Assembly: GCA_029257805.1 (NCBI GenBank)
Contig: JARIAR010000067.1
Coordinates: forward strand, 1-64,000
Reading direction: 5' to 3'
Length of the DNA stretch: 64,000 bases
From: Blautia sp.
Lineage (GTDB): Bacteria; Bacillota; Clostridia; Lachnospirales; Lachnospiraceae
Part shown: in pieces, positions 1 through 7,277 of the stretch
How positions within the stretch are numbered: position 1 is the first letter of the stretch
Layout of the letters: every line of letters begins with the position of its first letter
Notes under the pieces: model-generated
The model's database searches: none
What the model was told of the DNA's origin: nothing
What the model saw: the letters and a program-made list of their open reading frames with translations, nothing else
Translations under genes and position numbers: made by a program

Positions 1-355
1 GAACGACCTGAGCATATCCGCCGCCTGCTGCACCGCCTTTTACCCCAAATACCGGTCCTAAAGACGGCTCACGAAGAGCTACCATAACATTTTTCCCAAG
101 TTTCTGCATACCGTCTGCAAGACCTACAGTTGTTGTTGTTTTTCCTTCTCCTGCAGGAGTTGGGTTAATGGCAGTTACAAGGATCAGTTTGCCATCTTTT
201 TTATCGCTTTCTTTTAAAAGATTATAATCAATTTTTGCTTTGTACTTTCCGTACTGCTCCAGATATTTGTCATCGATCCCCGCTTTTGCTGCAACTTCTG
301 TGATCAGAAGAGGGGTATTCTCCTGTGCAATTTCGATGTCGCTTTTAAATCCCAT
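1..355 (-). CDS. fhs: formate-tetrahydrofolate ligase, N-terminal part (3' end outside window)
   Basis: First 118 codons of formate-tetrahydrofolate ligase, which makes 10-formyl-THF from formate, THF and ATP in the cytoplasm, feeding purine synthesis and one-carbon metabolism. The start reads [12 protein letters not shown], with the P-loop [10 protein letters not shown] at residues 66-75 and the family stretch [19 protein letters not shown] near residues 95-113. The ATG at 355-353 follows an AAAGGAGAAG ribosome site. The gene sits behind a ZTP riboswitch and has its own promoter, which fits its role in making 10-formyl-THF, the substrate whose shortage raises ZMP/ZTP. The stop codon lies beyond the left edge. 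Confidence 0.96.
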   Translation of the reverse strand, partial: MGFKSDIEIAQENTPLLITEVAAKAGIDDKYLEQYGKYKAKIDYNLLKESDKKDGKLILVTAINPTPAGEGKTTTTVGLADGMQKLGKNVMVALREPSLGPVFGVKGGAAGGGYAQVV

Positions 356-431
356 AATATCTTCTCCTTTCATTTTAAGGCTGGTGTTATGCAGAATAAA
401 ATCCAGCCATGGTAGCCGCCGAAGATTTTAG

Positions 432-471
432 AAAAAAAGGGCAGTACCTGGTCATTCACCAAATACTGCCC
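432..471 (-). terminator. riboswitch-controlled intrinsic terminator upstream of fhs
   Basis: On the minus strand an 8-bp GGGCAGTA/TACTGCCC stem is followed by seven T (forward A-run 432-438). The first bases of the stem are the CTGGGC that closes the ZTP aptamer, so aptamer and terminator cannot both form. This predicts read-through into fhs when ligand is bound. Confidence 0.88.
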
Positions 472-543
472 AGACGGTCGGCTAAAACAATTCCCTGAAT
501 CCCTCGTGGTATTTCCCACCCTGCTCCGTCAGTAATCAAGGAA
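468..543 (-). promoter_or_regulatory. ZTP (pfl motif) riboswitch aptamer
   Basis: Read on the minus strand the leader contains the hallmark blocks of the pfl/ZTP class: GGTGGGAAATACCACGAGGG and, nearer the 3' end, CCGACCGTCTGGGC. The P1 pairing TTCCTTGA/TCAGGGAA is visible. ZTP riboswitches sense the purine intermediate ZMP/ZTP, which builds up when 10-formyl-THF runs short, and fhs is a classic target. The class assignment is by recalled consensus. A THF riboswitch was considered and does not fit the 3' block. Confidence 0.9.
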
Positions 544-562
544 CTTCCTGTTTATGGTAAAA

Positions 563-591
563 AGTGTATCATCTTTTATAAATAGTGTCAA
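563..591 (-). promoter_or_regulatory. sigma-A promoter of fhs
   Basis: TTGACA (591-586) and TACACT (568-563) on the minus strand, 17 bp apart. Transcription would start about 12 bases before the aptamer, so the riboswitch is the 5' end of the mRNA. Confidence 0.75.
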
Positions 592-695
592 GCATTTGTC
601 ACATTTTTTTGAGAAAATATAATATATTATGAAAATATTATCAAAAAAAATATAAGGAATAAAAAAGGTTTATAGAAATTTTATGATTTGAATAG

Positions 696-724
696 TTGCT
701 ATCTGGCAGGAGTATGTTAGAATA
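696..724 (+). promoter_or_regulatory. possible promoter of the HAAS-domain gene
   Basis: TTGCTA and AGAATA 17 bp apart, upstream of the ATG at 760. The match is modest and rests on position and spacing only. Confidence 0.35.
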
Positions 725-759
725 AAATTAATTAAAATCAAGTAAAAATAAGGGAGAAT

Positions 760-1197
760 ATGCGGGTGTACAGAACAGAGTTTCTAGATATTTTAAAGAC
801 CCAATTATCCGGACAGATGCACGAAGGGAAAATAGCTGCACATCTTCGATATTATGAAGATTATATCCAGTCCAAAGTGAGATCCGGAGAAGAAGAAGAG
901 GAGGTTATCCGTCAGATTGGAGATCCCCGGCTGATTGCAAAGACGCTTTTGGATACAGATACAGGAGATGATGTTTACGAAGAAAGTCAGAGTTACTCGG
1001 AACATGAGGCGGAAAGTAGTCGTGAAGAACGAAGAAGTTACCGGCTGGATCTATCTACCTGGTATGGAAAATTAATTGTAGTGGCAGTTGCTGCCGGAAT
1101 TATTTTCGTGCTTGTAAGCGTATTGACAATGGCATTGCCATTTATTTTGATATTTGCGGCTGTATTATATCTGATTTCTAAATGGAGAAAGCGCTGA
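760..1197 (+). CDS. HAAS/DUF1700-type small membrane protein
   Basis: 145 aa. The first ~65 residues form a charged helical domain with the HAAS/DUF1700 pattern: EFLDILKTQL, then HLRYYEDYIQ, then acidic EEEEEVIRQIGDP and a conserved GDP turn. A variable hydrophilic linker follows (70-100). A hydrophobic segment at about 107-140 would anchor it in the membrane, followed by a basic end KWRKR. Proteins of this type often act with PadR-like regulators or in envelope signalling, but no PadR gene is adjacent here. AGGGAG precedes the start closely. A terminator follows, so it is probably monocistronic. The fold is a reasonable call; the function is unknown. Confidence 0.8.
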   Translation: MRVYRTEFLDILKTQLSGQMHEGKIAAHLRYYEDYIQSKVRSGEEEEEVIRQIGDPRLIAKTLLDTDTGDDVYEESQSYSEHEAESSREERRSYRLDLSTWYGKLIVVAVAAGIIFVLVSVLTMALPFILIFAAVLYLISKWRKR

Positions 1198-1215
1198 GAA
1201 AATAAAATGTAAGAT

Positions 1216-1253
1216 AAGGCATTGATCGAGAGTTGAGGGTCAGTGCCTTTTTT
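1216..1253 (+). terminator. intrinsic terminator after the HAAS-domain gene
   Basis: AAGGCATTGA pairs with TCAGTGCCTT around a loop of about 14 bases and runs into a T tract. Confidence 0.8.
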
Positions 1254-1286
1254 CTAAATAGAAAGAGAAATGTAAGAAAGCGCATA

Positions 1287-1315
1287 TTGATGTTTGTATA
1301 GAAGAATATTATAAT
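1287..1315 (+). promoter_or_regulatory. sigma-A promoter of the sugar kinase
   Basis: TTGATG and TATAAT separated by 17 bp, about 50 bases before the ATG at 1369. Confidence 0.7.
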
Positions 1316-1368
1316 GAAGTTAATAGAAAACTTATCGTGTATTCAAATAGAAACAAGGAGGATTTATA

Positions 1369-2973
1369 ATGAATATACAGGAGATAAAGAAGGGGATCTT
1401 GGAAAATAAAACGGCATTAGGAATTGAGTTTGGATCTACAAGAATTAAGGCAGTTCTTGTCAATGAAAAAAATCTTCCCATTGCTTCAGGAGGATATGAA
1501 TGGGAAAACCGATATGAAAATGGAATCTGGACATATAGCCTGGAAGATGTTTGGAAAGGTGTTCAGGAATGTTATCAGAAACTTGTACAGGATGTAAACG
1601 AAAAATATGGAGTGGAACTGACCTCTGTAGGCGCTATGGGCATTAGTGCCATGATGCATGGATATATGCCATTTAATAAGAATGGTGAATTACTTGTCCC
1701 GTTTCGTACATGGCGAAATAATATTACAGAGAAGGCAAGTGATGCTTTAACAGAATTGTTTCAATATAATATTCCACAAAGATGGAGCATCGCCCATCTT
1801 TATCAGGCAATTTTAAATAAAGAAGAGCATGTAAAAGATATTGATTATATTACAACTTTAGAGGCATATGTACACTGGAAGCTTACAGGAAAAAAAGTCC
1901 TGGGAATTGGTGATGCTGCAGGAATGTTTCCGATAGATATTGCAGCAAAAGATTATAATCAGGATATGATAGAAAAGTTTGATCATCTTATTGCTCCCTA
2001 TGGATTTTCCTGGAAGCTTCGGGATATTATGCCCAAAGTACTGGTGGCAGGGCAGGATGCAGGTTTTCTTACGGAAGAGGGGGCAAGGCTTCTTGATGTC
2101 AAGGGAAAATTAAAGGCAGGAATTCCTATGTGTCCGCCGGAAGGCGATGCAGGAACCGGAATGGTGGCTACAAACAGCGTAGCAAGGCGTACAGGAAATG
2201 TTTCAGCAGGAACTTCCGTATTTGCCATGATCGTTTTGGAGAAAGAGCTTTCCAGACCATATAAAGAAATTGATATGGTTACAACACCATCCGGAGATCT
2301 TGTGGCAATGGCGCATTCCAATAACTGTACATCCGACTTAAATGCCTGGGTGGGCCTTTTTGGAGAGTTTGCAGAAGCTATGGGAATAAAGGCAGACACA
2401 AGTAAACTCTTTGAAGTTTTGTATAATAAGGCATTGGAAGGAGATGTGGACTGTGGAGGTCTTTTGTCTTATTGTTACTTTTCCGGGGAACATATGACGG
2501 GATTTGAAGAGGGAAGACCATTATTTGTTCGTTCTCCGGAAAGCAGATTTACACTGGCCAATTTTATGAGAACAAATCTTTATACCTGTTTTGGCGCCAT
2601 GCGGGTAGGATTGAATATTCTCTTTGAAAAAGAAGGTGTAAAAGTAGATCGTTTGCTGGGACATGGAGGTTTGTTTAAAACAAAGGGTGTGGGACAGCAG
2701 ATTCTGGCAGATGCCGTTAATGCGCCTGTTTCGGTTATGGAAACCGCCGGAGAAGGTGGAGCGTGGGGAATTGCCCTTTTGGCGTCTTATCTCATAAATA
2801 AAGAAAAAGGCGAAACACTGGATCATTTTCTGGATACAGAAGTATTTGAAGGAAATGAGGGAACGTCTCTTATGCCGGATCCTCAGGGAGTAAAAGGTTT
2901 TCAGGAATTTATGGACAGATATATAAAAGGACTGGAAATCGAAAAAGCAGCAGTGAATTCAAAAATCTGGTAA
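1369..2973 (+). CDS. FGGY-family carbohydrate kinase
   Basis: 534 aa, the usual FGGY size. The N-terminal actin-like phosphate loop is at about 18-30 ([12 protein letters not shown]), with a family-type [10 protein letters not shown] near 95. The C-terminal half carries the ATP-site stretches [12 protein letters not shown] (about 278) and [12 protein letters not shown] (about 429). It should phosphorylate a pentose-type sugar, a ribulose or xylulose in related enzymes, but the substrate cannot be told from sequence. No isomerase or epimerase lies next to it, so it is not in an obvious catabolic operon. AAGGAGG lies 9 bases before the ATG. No terminator is seen before the ParA gene 50 bases downstream, so the two may be co-transcribed. 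Confidence 0.88.
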   Translation: MNIQEIKKGILENKTALGIEFGSTRIKAVLVNEKNLPIASGGYEWENRYENGIWTYSLEDVWKGVQECYQKLVQDVNEKYGVELTSVGAMGISAMMHGYMPFNKNGELLVPFRTWRNNITEKASDALTELFQYNIPQRWSIAHLYQAILNKEEHVKDIDYITTLEAYVHWKLTGKKVLGIGDAAGMFPIDIAAKDYNQDMIEKFDHLIAPYGFSWKLRDIMPKVLVAGQDAGFLTEEGARLLDVKGKLKAGIPMCPPEGDAGTGMVATNSVARRTGNVSAGTSVFAMIVLEKELSRPYKEIDMVTTPSGDLVAMAHSNNCTSDLNAWVGLFGEFAEAMGIKADTSKLFEVLYNKALEGDVDCGGLLSYCYFSGEHMTGFEEGRPLFVRSPESRFTLANFMRTNLYTCFGAMRVGLNILFEKEGVKVDRLLGHGGLFKTKGVGQQILADAVNAPVSVMETAGEGGAWGIALLASYLINKEKGETLDHFLDTEVFEGNEGTSLMPDPQGVKGFQEFMDRYIKGLEIEKAAVNSKIW

Positions 2974-3022
2974 AATAGATTTTATAAAATGAGGATCCTA
3001 TGGAAACAGCAGGAGGTAAGGG

Positions 3023-3814
3023 ATGAAAAAAACAGTAACCATATGTTTTACGAATAATAAAGGGGGAAGCGGAAAGTCTACAACATGCTCCAATGTAGGA
3101 GCAGCAATGGCTCGTAAAGGAAAAAAAGTGCTGCTTGTAGATGGAGATATGCAGCTGAATCTTTCCCTCTCTTTTTTCTCTGAGGAAGAGGTATTAAAGA
3201 TGGCAGCAGGAGAAAAAAACCTGTACCATGCGATTGGCAAACAGCAGGATCTGACAGATTATATTGTGCCGACTGCATATGACAATCTGGATCTGATCCC
3301 TTCTTCTACACAAATGAGTTCCATTGAATATGAACTTTTTACAAAGTGGCAGAGAGAATTTATTTTAAAAAAATGTCTTCAAAAGATTAAAGATTCCGGG
3401 GTATATGATTATATTCTTATTGATGCTCCTCCTACGCTGGGAGGCTGGGTAATGAATATTTTATGTGCTTCTGATAAGGTGCTTGTTCCGGTGGAAGCAA
3501 GTCCATGGGGAATGTTTGGTCTGGCAAATATGTTTGATTTTTTAAATGAAGTAAAGGAAATCGCACCGGATCTGGATGTTTTGGGAATTGTAATTACAAA
3601 GGCTGACACCAGAAAAAATTATTTCAAACAGACGTTAGAAGTTTTTCATGATATGAAAGACATTCAGCTTTTAGAATCCTATATACGGGTAGATAGTTCT
3701 ATTGAATGGGCACAGGACAGCAGTGCGCCTGTTGTAGAATTTAAAAAGAGCAGTAGAAGTGCAAAAGAATATACAGCATTAGCAGAGGAGGTTATGGAAC
3801 GTGTCGGTAGGTAA
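3023..3814 (+). CDS. ParA/Soj-like P-loop ATPase
   Basis: 263 aa. Deviant Walker A KGGSGKST at 13-20 with the signature lysine, Walker A' DGDMQLNLS near 39-47, and Walker B YDYILIDAPP near 128-137 place it in the ParA/MinD family of dimerising, DNA- or membrane-binding ATPases. It is not beside parB, dnaA or gidAB, so it is unlikely to be the chromosomal Soj. It overlaps by 14 bp a short basic protein in the place usually held by a ParB-type partner. AGGAGG precedes the ATG. The cargo is unknown; chromosome, protein-cluster or relic plasmid partitioning are all possible. Confidence 0.85.
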   Translation: MKKTVTICFTNNKGGSGKSTTCSNVGAAMARKGKKVLLVDGDMQLNLSLSFFSEEEVLKMAAGEKNLYHAIGKQQDLTDYIVPTAYDNLDLIPSSTQMSSIEYELFTKWQREFILKKCLQKIKDSGVYDYILIDAPPTLGGWVMNILCASDKVLVPVEASPWGMFGLANMFDFLNEVKEIAPDLDVLGIVITKADTRKNYFKQTLEVFHDMKDIQLLESYIRVDSSIEWAQDSSAPVVEFKKSSRSAKEYTALAEEVMERVGR

Positions 3815-4004
3815 GGCAAGTATTAAACGTGCGGCAAGTGCGGAAGGAAAGAAAACAGTAGCGGGAGAAGGTACAAAGCAGGGCGTGATCAGTCCTGTAA
3901 ATGCAGAAGAAATTCAGGTGAAGTTTCTCACCGGAAATAAGAAAATGCCGGAGAAAGAAGGAAATGTGAGAATTTTGGAAGAACTTCCGAATTATTTGTT
4001 ATAA
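3801..4004 (+). CDS. 67-aa probable partner of the ParA-like ATPase
   Basis: GTG start inside the end of the ParA gene (14-bp overlap, different frame) with GAGGAGG ahead of it, which argues for translational coupling. The N-terminus MSVGKASIKRAAS is short, basic and Ser/Ala-rich, like the ATPase-stimulating tails at the start of ParB-type partners. The rest is polar with a C-terminal IQVKFLTGNKKMP patch. No helix-turn-helix is visible, so it is not a full ParB. I do not recognise a named family; the partner role is inferred from position and the N-terminal peptide. Confidence 0.7.
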   Translation: MSVGKASIKRAASAEGKKTVAGEGTKQGVISPVNAEEIQVKFLTGNKKMPEKEGNVRILEELPNYLL

Positions 4005-4010
4005 ACATGA

Positions 4011-4079
4011 AAAAAGAGCGTTTTGATAGGTCCTCTGTCTATTTAAGAGGAATCCTATCATTTAAACGCTCTTTTTTTA
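4011..4079 (+). terminator. terminator of the parA-like operon
   Basis: A long stem pairs AAAGAGCGTTT.TGATAGG with CCTATCA.TTAAACGCTCTTT, with a smaller inner TCCTCT/AGAGGA pairing, and ends in seven T. Confidence 0.85.
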
Positions 4080-4094
4080 TAGAAAAATTGCAGA

Positions 4095-4202
4095 TAAAAA
4101 GAAATACCCGCTAGGGGAGCTAACGGGTATTTCGAGGGGAGTATAAATAATTAAATAAGGGGTTATGTAAAAAAAATTTTTGAAGGGTAAATTCTTTTTA
4201 CA
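4095..4202 (-). ncRNA. candidate C-rich regulatory small RNA
   Basis: About 108 nt on the minus strand, starting about 7 bases after a TTGCTT-17-TATAAT promoter. Hairpin 1 (4201-4189 with 4179-4167) is 13 bp with a loop containing ACCCUUC. A linker carries AACCCCUUA and ACUCCCCUCG. Hairpin 2 (4132-4120 with 4114-4102) is 13 bp with loop CUCCC and is followed by UUUCUUUUU, so it doubles as the terminator. In both stems the only non-Watson-Crick pair is G-U when read on the minus strand but A-C on the plus strand, which supports this orientation. Repeated C-rich unpaired motifs are typical of RNAs that pair with ribosome-binding sites, such as RsaE/RoxS. No homology to a named family is claimed. 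Confidence 0.6.
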
Positions 4203-4208
4203 ACATTG

Positions 4209-4237
4209 ATTATAATATAAATTGGAAAAAAAAGCAA
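4209..4237 (-). promoter_or_regulatory. promoter of the candidate small RNA
   Basis: TTGCTT (4237-4232) and TATAAT (4214-4209) on the minus strand with 17 bp between. The predicted start falls at the first base of hairpin 1. Confidence 0.6.
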
Positions 4238-4249
4238 TATAATTTTGTT

Positions 4250-4278
4250 GAATATTATTCGGGCTTTTTGACATAATA
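4250..4278 (+). promoter_or_regulatory. forespore sigma-G/sigma-F-type promoter
   Basis: GAATA and CATAATA with 17 bp between match the Bacillus sigma-G pattern GHATR - 17/18 - CATWHTA at every position. A weaker sigma-A reading (TTGAAT-18-CATAAT) overlaps it. It drives the 50-aa gene at 4323. Confidence 0.6.
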
Positions 4279-4322
4279 AGTACTGTAAGAAACAAAATCA
4301 TTGTATCAGGAGGAGTATTAAA

Positions 4323-4475
4323 ATGGCAAAAAATTATGAATCCGCAAACAAAAATATTAAAAACGAAATGGAAGGTCAGGCTGAGAAAACTGTAAAGACT
4401 GTACAGAGCAGTCGTTATAGCGAAAACAGTAAAAATGCAAAAGATAAAGACGAAGTTTCTAAAAACAGATACTAA
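4323..4475 (+). CDS. 50-aa polar protein, probably forespore-expressed
   Basis: ATG to TAA, 50 codons, starting MAKNYESANKNIKNEMEG and ending KDEVSKNRY. AGGAGGAG lies 6 bases before the start, and a terminator follows. The protein is very hydrophilic, rich in Asn, Lys, Glu and Ser, with no Cys, Trp or hydrophobic core, so it is likely disordered. It does not carry the alpha/beta-type SASP signature. Size, composition and the sigma-G-like promoter at 4250-4278 suggest a minor spore-core protein of a type other than the main SASPs, but this is inference. The ribosome site and flanking signals make it a real gene in my view. Confidence 0.75.
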   Translation: MAKNYESANKNIKNEMEGQAEKTVKTVQSSRYSENSKNAKDKDEVSKNRY

Positions 4476-4513
4476 AATATTTCTTCCTTTGCAGAACAGG
4501 GGAAAAGAGCGAG

Positions 4514-4538
4514 AAAGGCGGCATATGCTGCCTTTTTT
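4514..4538 (+). terminator. terminator of the 50-aa gene
   Basis: AAGGCGGC and GCTGCCTT pair (one G-U) around ATAT and are followed by TTTTTT. Confidence 0.85.
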
Positions 4539-4607
4539 GTTTTGGATAGAGTTACATACTATCTATACAGAAAAATGCGCATATAATAGATAAAAAAGGA
4601 GTATGCT

Positions 4608-4919
4608 ATGTTTCCGGTAGAAACAATTTCCGCAAGAATGCTTGATTATTATGTGGATCGCAGAGATTCTTTGATCATAGATCTGCGTGAGGAAAAAGAA
4701 TATAGGAAAAGCCATGTAAAAGGAGCAAAAAATGTTTCTTATAAAGAGATAGAAGAAGGGTACTTTTTTCCGGAAAATAAGATTTTGGTATTGTATTGCG
4801 ACAGAGGTGGAGCGAGTTTGAAGGCTGCAAAGTTTTTAGCCGGAAAAGGATACCGAACAAGGAGTGTTATAGGGGGATTTCTTGCATATAGAGGAAGAAA
4901 TCTTGTAATTTCCCGTTAG
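4608..4919 (+). CDS. rhodanese-like domain protein
   Basis: 103 aa, a single rhodanese domain. It shows LIIDLREEKEYRKSHVKGAKN (residues about 23-43) and the active-site loop YCDRGGAS with Cys near residue 64, the persulfide-carrying residue, then GYRTRSVIGGF. Single-domain rhodaneses move sulfane sulfur in the cytoplasm; the physiological acceptor is unknown. AAAAGGAG precedes the ATG. It is followed at 49 bp by a phosphoesterase in the same direction, with no terminator seen between them. Confidence 0.88.
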   Translation: MFPVETISARMLDYYVDRRDSLIIDLREEKEYRKSHVKGAKNVSYKEIEEGYFFPENKILVLYCDRGGASLKAAKFLAGKGYRTRSVIGGFLAYRGRNLVISR

Positions 4920-4967
4920 GCATGATAATGTAATAGAAGAAAACAATAACGAACAGGAGAAGACTAT

Positions 4968-5510
4968 ATGAAATACATGTTTGCATCTGATGTTCATGGG
5001 TCGGCATATTATTGCAGGAAAATGTTAGAAGCATATAAGAATGAAAAGGCAGAAAGACTCGTTTTATTGGGAGATCTGCTGTATCATGGCCCAAGGAATG
5101 ATCTGCCGAAAGAGTATGCGCCTAAAGAAGTGATCGCCATGCTGAATGCCATGAAAGATGAAATTTATACAGTCAGAGGAAATTGTGAAGCAGAGGTGGA
5201 TCAGATGGTTCTGGAATTTCCTGTGCTGGCAGACTACTGCGTGCTGGTAATTGAAGGAAAGACATTTTTTGCAACACACGGACACGTCTACAATACCGAT
5301 CATCTGCCGCCTCTGAAAAAAGGCGATATTCTTATACACGGACATACTCATGTATTAAAAGCAGAAGATATGGGAGATTATATATGGTTGAATCCGGGAT
5401 CTGTTTCTATTCCAAAAGAAGGAAATCCACCGACTTATGCTGTTCTTGAAAATGGGATCTTTGAAATTAAAGATTTTGATGGAAATATCATAAAAAGCAT
5501 ACATATTTAA
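4968..5510 (+). CDS. yfcE: YfcE/MJ0936-family metallophosphoesterase
   Basis: 180 aa with the five metallophosphoesterase blocks in order: SDVHG (7-11), GDLLYHG (about 35), RGNCE (about 72), THGH (about 103) and HGHTH (about 124), then LNPGS. This is the short YfcE type, a two-metal phosphodiesterase active on simple phosphodiesters in vitro; the natural substrate is not known. Good ribosome site CAGGAGAAG. It lies 20 bp before the methyltransferase gene and has a shorter paralogue at 7274, with RdgB and the methyltransferase between them. Confidence 0.9.
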   Translation: MKYMFASDVHGSAYYCRKMLEAYKNEKAERLVLLGDLLYHGPRNDLPKEYAPKEVIAMLNAMKDEIYTVRGNCEAEVDQMVLEFPVLADYCVLVIEGKTFFATHGHVYNTDHLPPLKKGDILIHGHTHVLKAEDMGDYIWLNPGSVSIPKEGNPPTYAVLENGIFEIKDFDGNIIKSIHI

Positions 5511-5530
5511 AGCAGAGAAAGGATAAATGC

Positions 5531-6685
5531 ATGGAAAAATGGGAATTGATTGCGCCCTGCCATTTTGGTCTGGAAGCAGTTTTAAAAAGAGAAATATTGG
5601 ATCTTGGATATGAGATCAGTAAAGTTGAGGATGGAAAAGTTACATTTTGGGCAGATGCACAGGGAATTGCAGATGCAAATATGTTTTTACGTACGACAGA
5701 GAGGATTCTTTTAAAAGTAGCAGAGGTAAAGGCAACTACATTTGAAGAGTTATTTGACAAAACAAAAGAACTTCCATGGGAGAAATTTATTCCTTCAGAT
5801 GGAAAATTCTGGGTTGCAAAAGCAAATTCTGTAAAAAGTAAATTATTTAGTCCTTCTGACATTCAGTCGATTATGAAAAAAGCCATTGTGGAACGTTTAA
5901 AAAGCGTATATGGCATTTCCTGGTTTCAGGAGGACGGGGCAAGTTTTCCTATTCGAGTAGCGTTTATGAAGGATGTTGCAACAATTGGAATTGATACATC
6001 CGGTGTTTCCCTGCATAAAAGGGGATATCGTCAAATGACTGTAAAAGCTCCTATCACAGAGACGCTGGCATCTGCTTTGATCATGCTTACACCGTGGAAC
6101 AAAGACAGAATTTTAATTGATCCGTTTTGTGGAAGCGGAACTTTTCCAATAGAGGCGGCAATGATAGCTGCAGATATTGCACCGGGCATGGAACGTTCTT
6201 TCCTTGCAGAAGACTGGAAGCATCTTGTGCCGAGAAAATGCTGGTATGAAGCGTTGGAAGAGGCACAGGATCGAGTGAATCTGAATATTGAAACAGATAT
6301 CCAGGGATTTGATATTGATCCGGATGCCTTAAAAGCAGCAAGAGCCAATGCCAAGATGGCAGGTGTGGACAGCCTTATTCATTTTCAGCAAAGACCGGTA
6401 AAAGATCTGCGGCATTCGAAACCATACGGATTTATTATTACCAACCCTCCTTATGGAGAACGATTAGAGGAAAAAGAAGCTCTTCCGGGACTTTATAGAG
6501 AAATTGGAGAAAGTTATAATCGTTTGGACAAGTGGTCCATGTATCTGATTACCTCATATGAAAAAGCAGAACAGGATATAGGAAGAAAAGCAGATAAAAA
6601 CCGCAAAATATATAATGGAATGTTAAAAACATATTATTACCAGTTTCTTGGACCTCGTCCGCCTAAGAAAAACAAAGGAAAGTGA
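5531..6685 (+). CDS. THUMP-domain class I RNA methyltransferase (RlmL/YpsC family)
   Basis: 384 aa. A ferredoxin-like/THUMP half (about 1-160) begins WELIAPCHFGLEAVLKREI. A Rossmann methyltransferase half follows, with the SAM-site motif DPFCGSGTFPIEAA near 197-210 and the catalytic TNPPYGERL near 309, the NPPY motif of N-methyltransferases. Relatives such as E. coli RlmL modify a guanine in 23S rRNA, while many genomes label the family as adenine-specific DNA methylase; the RNA assignment is better supported. The protein ends in a basic PRPPKKNKGK tail. It precedes rdgB by 7 bp, implying one transcript. Confidence 0.9.
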   Translation: MEKWELIAPCHFGLEAVLKREILDLGYEISKVEDGKVTFWADAQGIADANMFLRTTERILLKVAEVKATTFEELFDKTKELPWEKFIPSDGKFWVAKANSVKSKLFSPSDIQSIMKKAIVERLKSVYGISWFQEDGASFPIRVAFMKDVATIGIDTSGVSLHKRGYRQMTVKAPITETLASALIMLTPWNKDRILIDPFCGSGTFPIEAAMIAADIAPGMERSFLAEDWKHLVPRKCWYEALEEAQDRVNLNIETDIQGFDIDPDALKAARANAKMAGVDSLIHFQQRPVKDLRHSKPYGFIITNPPYGERLEEKEALPGLYREIGESYNRLDKWSMYLITSYEKAEQDIGRKADKNRKIYNGMLKTYYYQFLGPRPPKKNKGK

Positions 6686-6692
6686 GGCAAAT

Positions 6693-7277
6693 ATGAAGAA
6701 AATTATTTTTGCAACAGGAAATGCAGGGAAAATGAAAGAAATCAGGGAGATCCTGAAGGACATGGATGCAGAGGTACTTTCCATGAAAGAAGCAGAAGTA
6801 GACGTGGAGATTGTAGAAGACGGAAAAACTTTTGAGGAAAATGCAGTAATCAAAGCGAAAACGGTATGTGAACTGACAGGAGAGATTGCCCTTGCAGATG
6901 ATTCCGGATTGGAAATCGATTATCTGAATAAAGAGCCTGGTGTATATTCTGCAAGATACATGGGAGAAGATACTTCTTATAAAATAAAAAATGCAAATCT
7001 TATAGAGCGTCTGGAAGGTGTACCTCTGGAAAAAAGGACAGCCCGTTTTGTGTGTGCAATTGCAGCGGCTTTTCCTGATGGAACTATAAAAACAGTAAGA
7101 GCAACCATGGAAGGTTACATAGGTTATGAGGAAAAAGGGGAGAATGGATTCGGATATGATCCTATTTTCTATCTTCCGGAATACGGATGTTCCTCTGCAG
7201 AACTTTCTATGGAAGAAAAAAATAAAATCAGTCACAGAGGAAAGGCTTTAAGAGCCATAAAGGAAGAACTTAAATGA
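6693..7277 (+). CDS. rdgB: XTP/dITP diphosphatase (RdgB/HAM1)
   Basis: 194 aa from ATG 6693. An in-frame upstream ATG at 6648 lies inside the previous gene and would add a non-family extension, so it was rejected. Signature blocks: IIFATGNAGKMKEI (3-16), EENAVIKA, LADDSGLEID (about 66), PGVYSARY and GENGFGYDPIF (about 146). It hydrolyses non-canonical purine triphosphates (XTP, dITP, ITP) to monophosphates, keeping deaminated bases out of DNA and RNA. Its last four bases ATGA start the next gene, a common rdgB-phosphoesterase pairing in Firmicutes. Confidence 0.96.
   Translation: MKKIIFATGNAGKMKEIREILKDMDAEVLSMKEAEVDVEIVEDGKTFEENAVIKAKTVCELTGEIALADDSGLEIDYLNKEPGVYSARYMGEDTSYKIKNANLIERLEGVPLEKRTARFVCAIAAAFPDGTIKTVRATMEGYIGYEEKGENGFGYDPIFYLPEYGCSSAELSMEEKNKISHRGKALRAIKEELK

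Noticed and set aside
468-543. THF riboswitch as an alternative identity
   Set aside because: The CCGACCGTCTGGGC block and GGTGGGAAA fit the ZTP class, not the THF consensus.
1261-1300. cre-like site near the sugar kinase promoter
   Set aside because: TGTAAGAAAGCGCA does not keep the central CG and symmetry of cre.
4102-4132. The stem read as a plus-strand terminator
   Set aside because: No T-run follows on the plus strand, and the stem has an A-C mismatch there which becomes G-U on the minus strand.
4077-4301. 74-aa minus-strand frame
   Set aside because: It reads through the small-RNA terminator and promoter, has no ribosome site, and its Phe/Ile/Tyr-rich sequence reflects the A/T-rich DNA.
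6663-7235. 190-aa minus-strand frame
   Set aside because: Shadow of rdgB, composed of Phe, Cys and Tyr runs.
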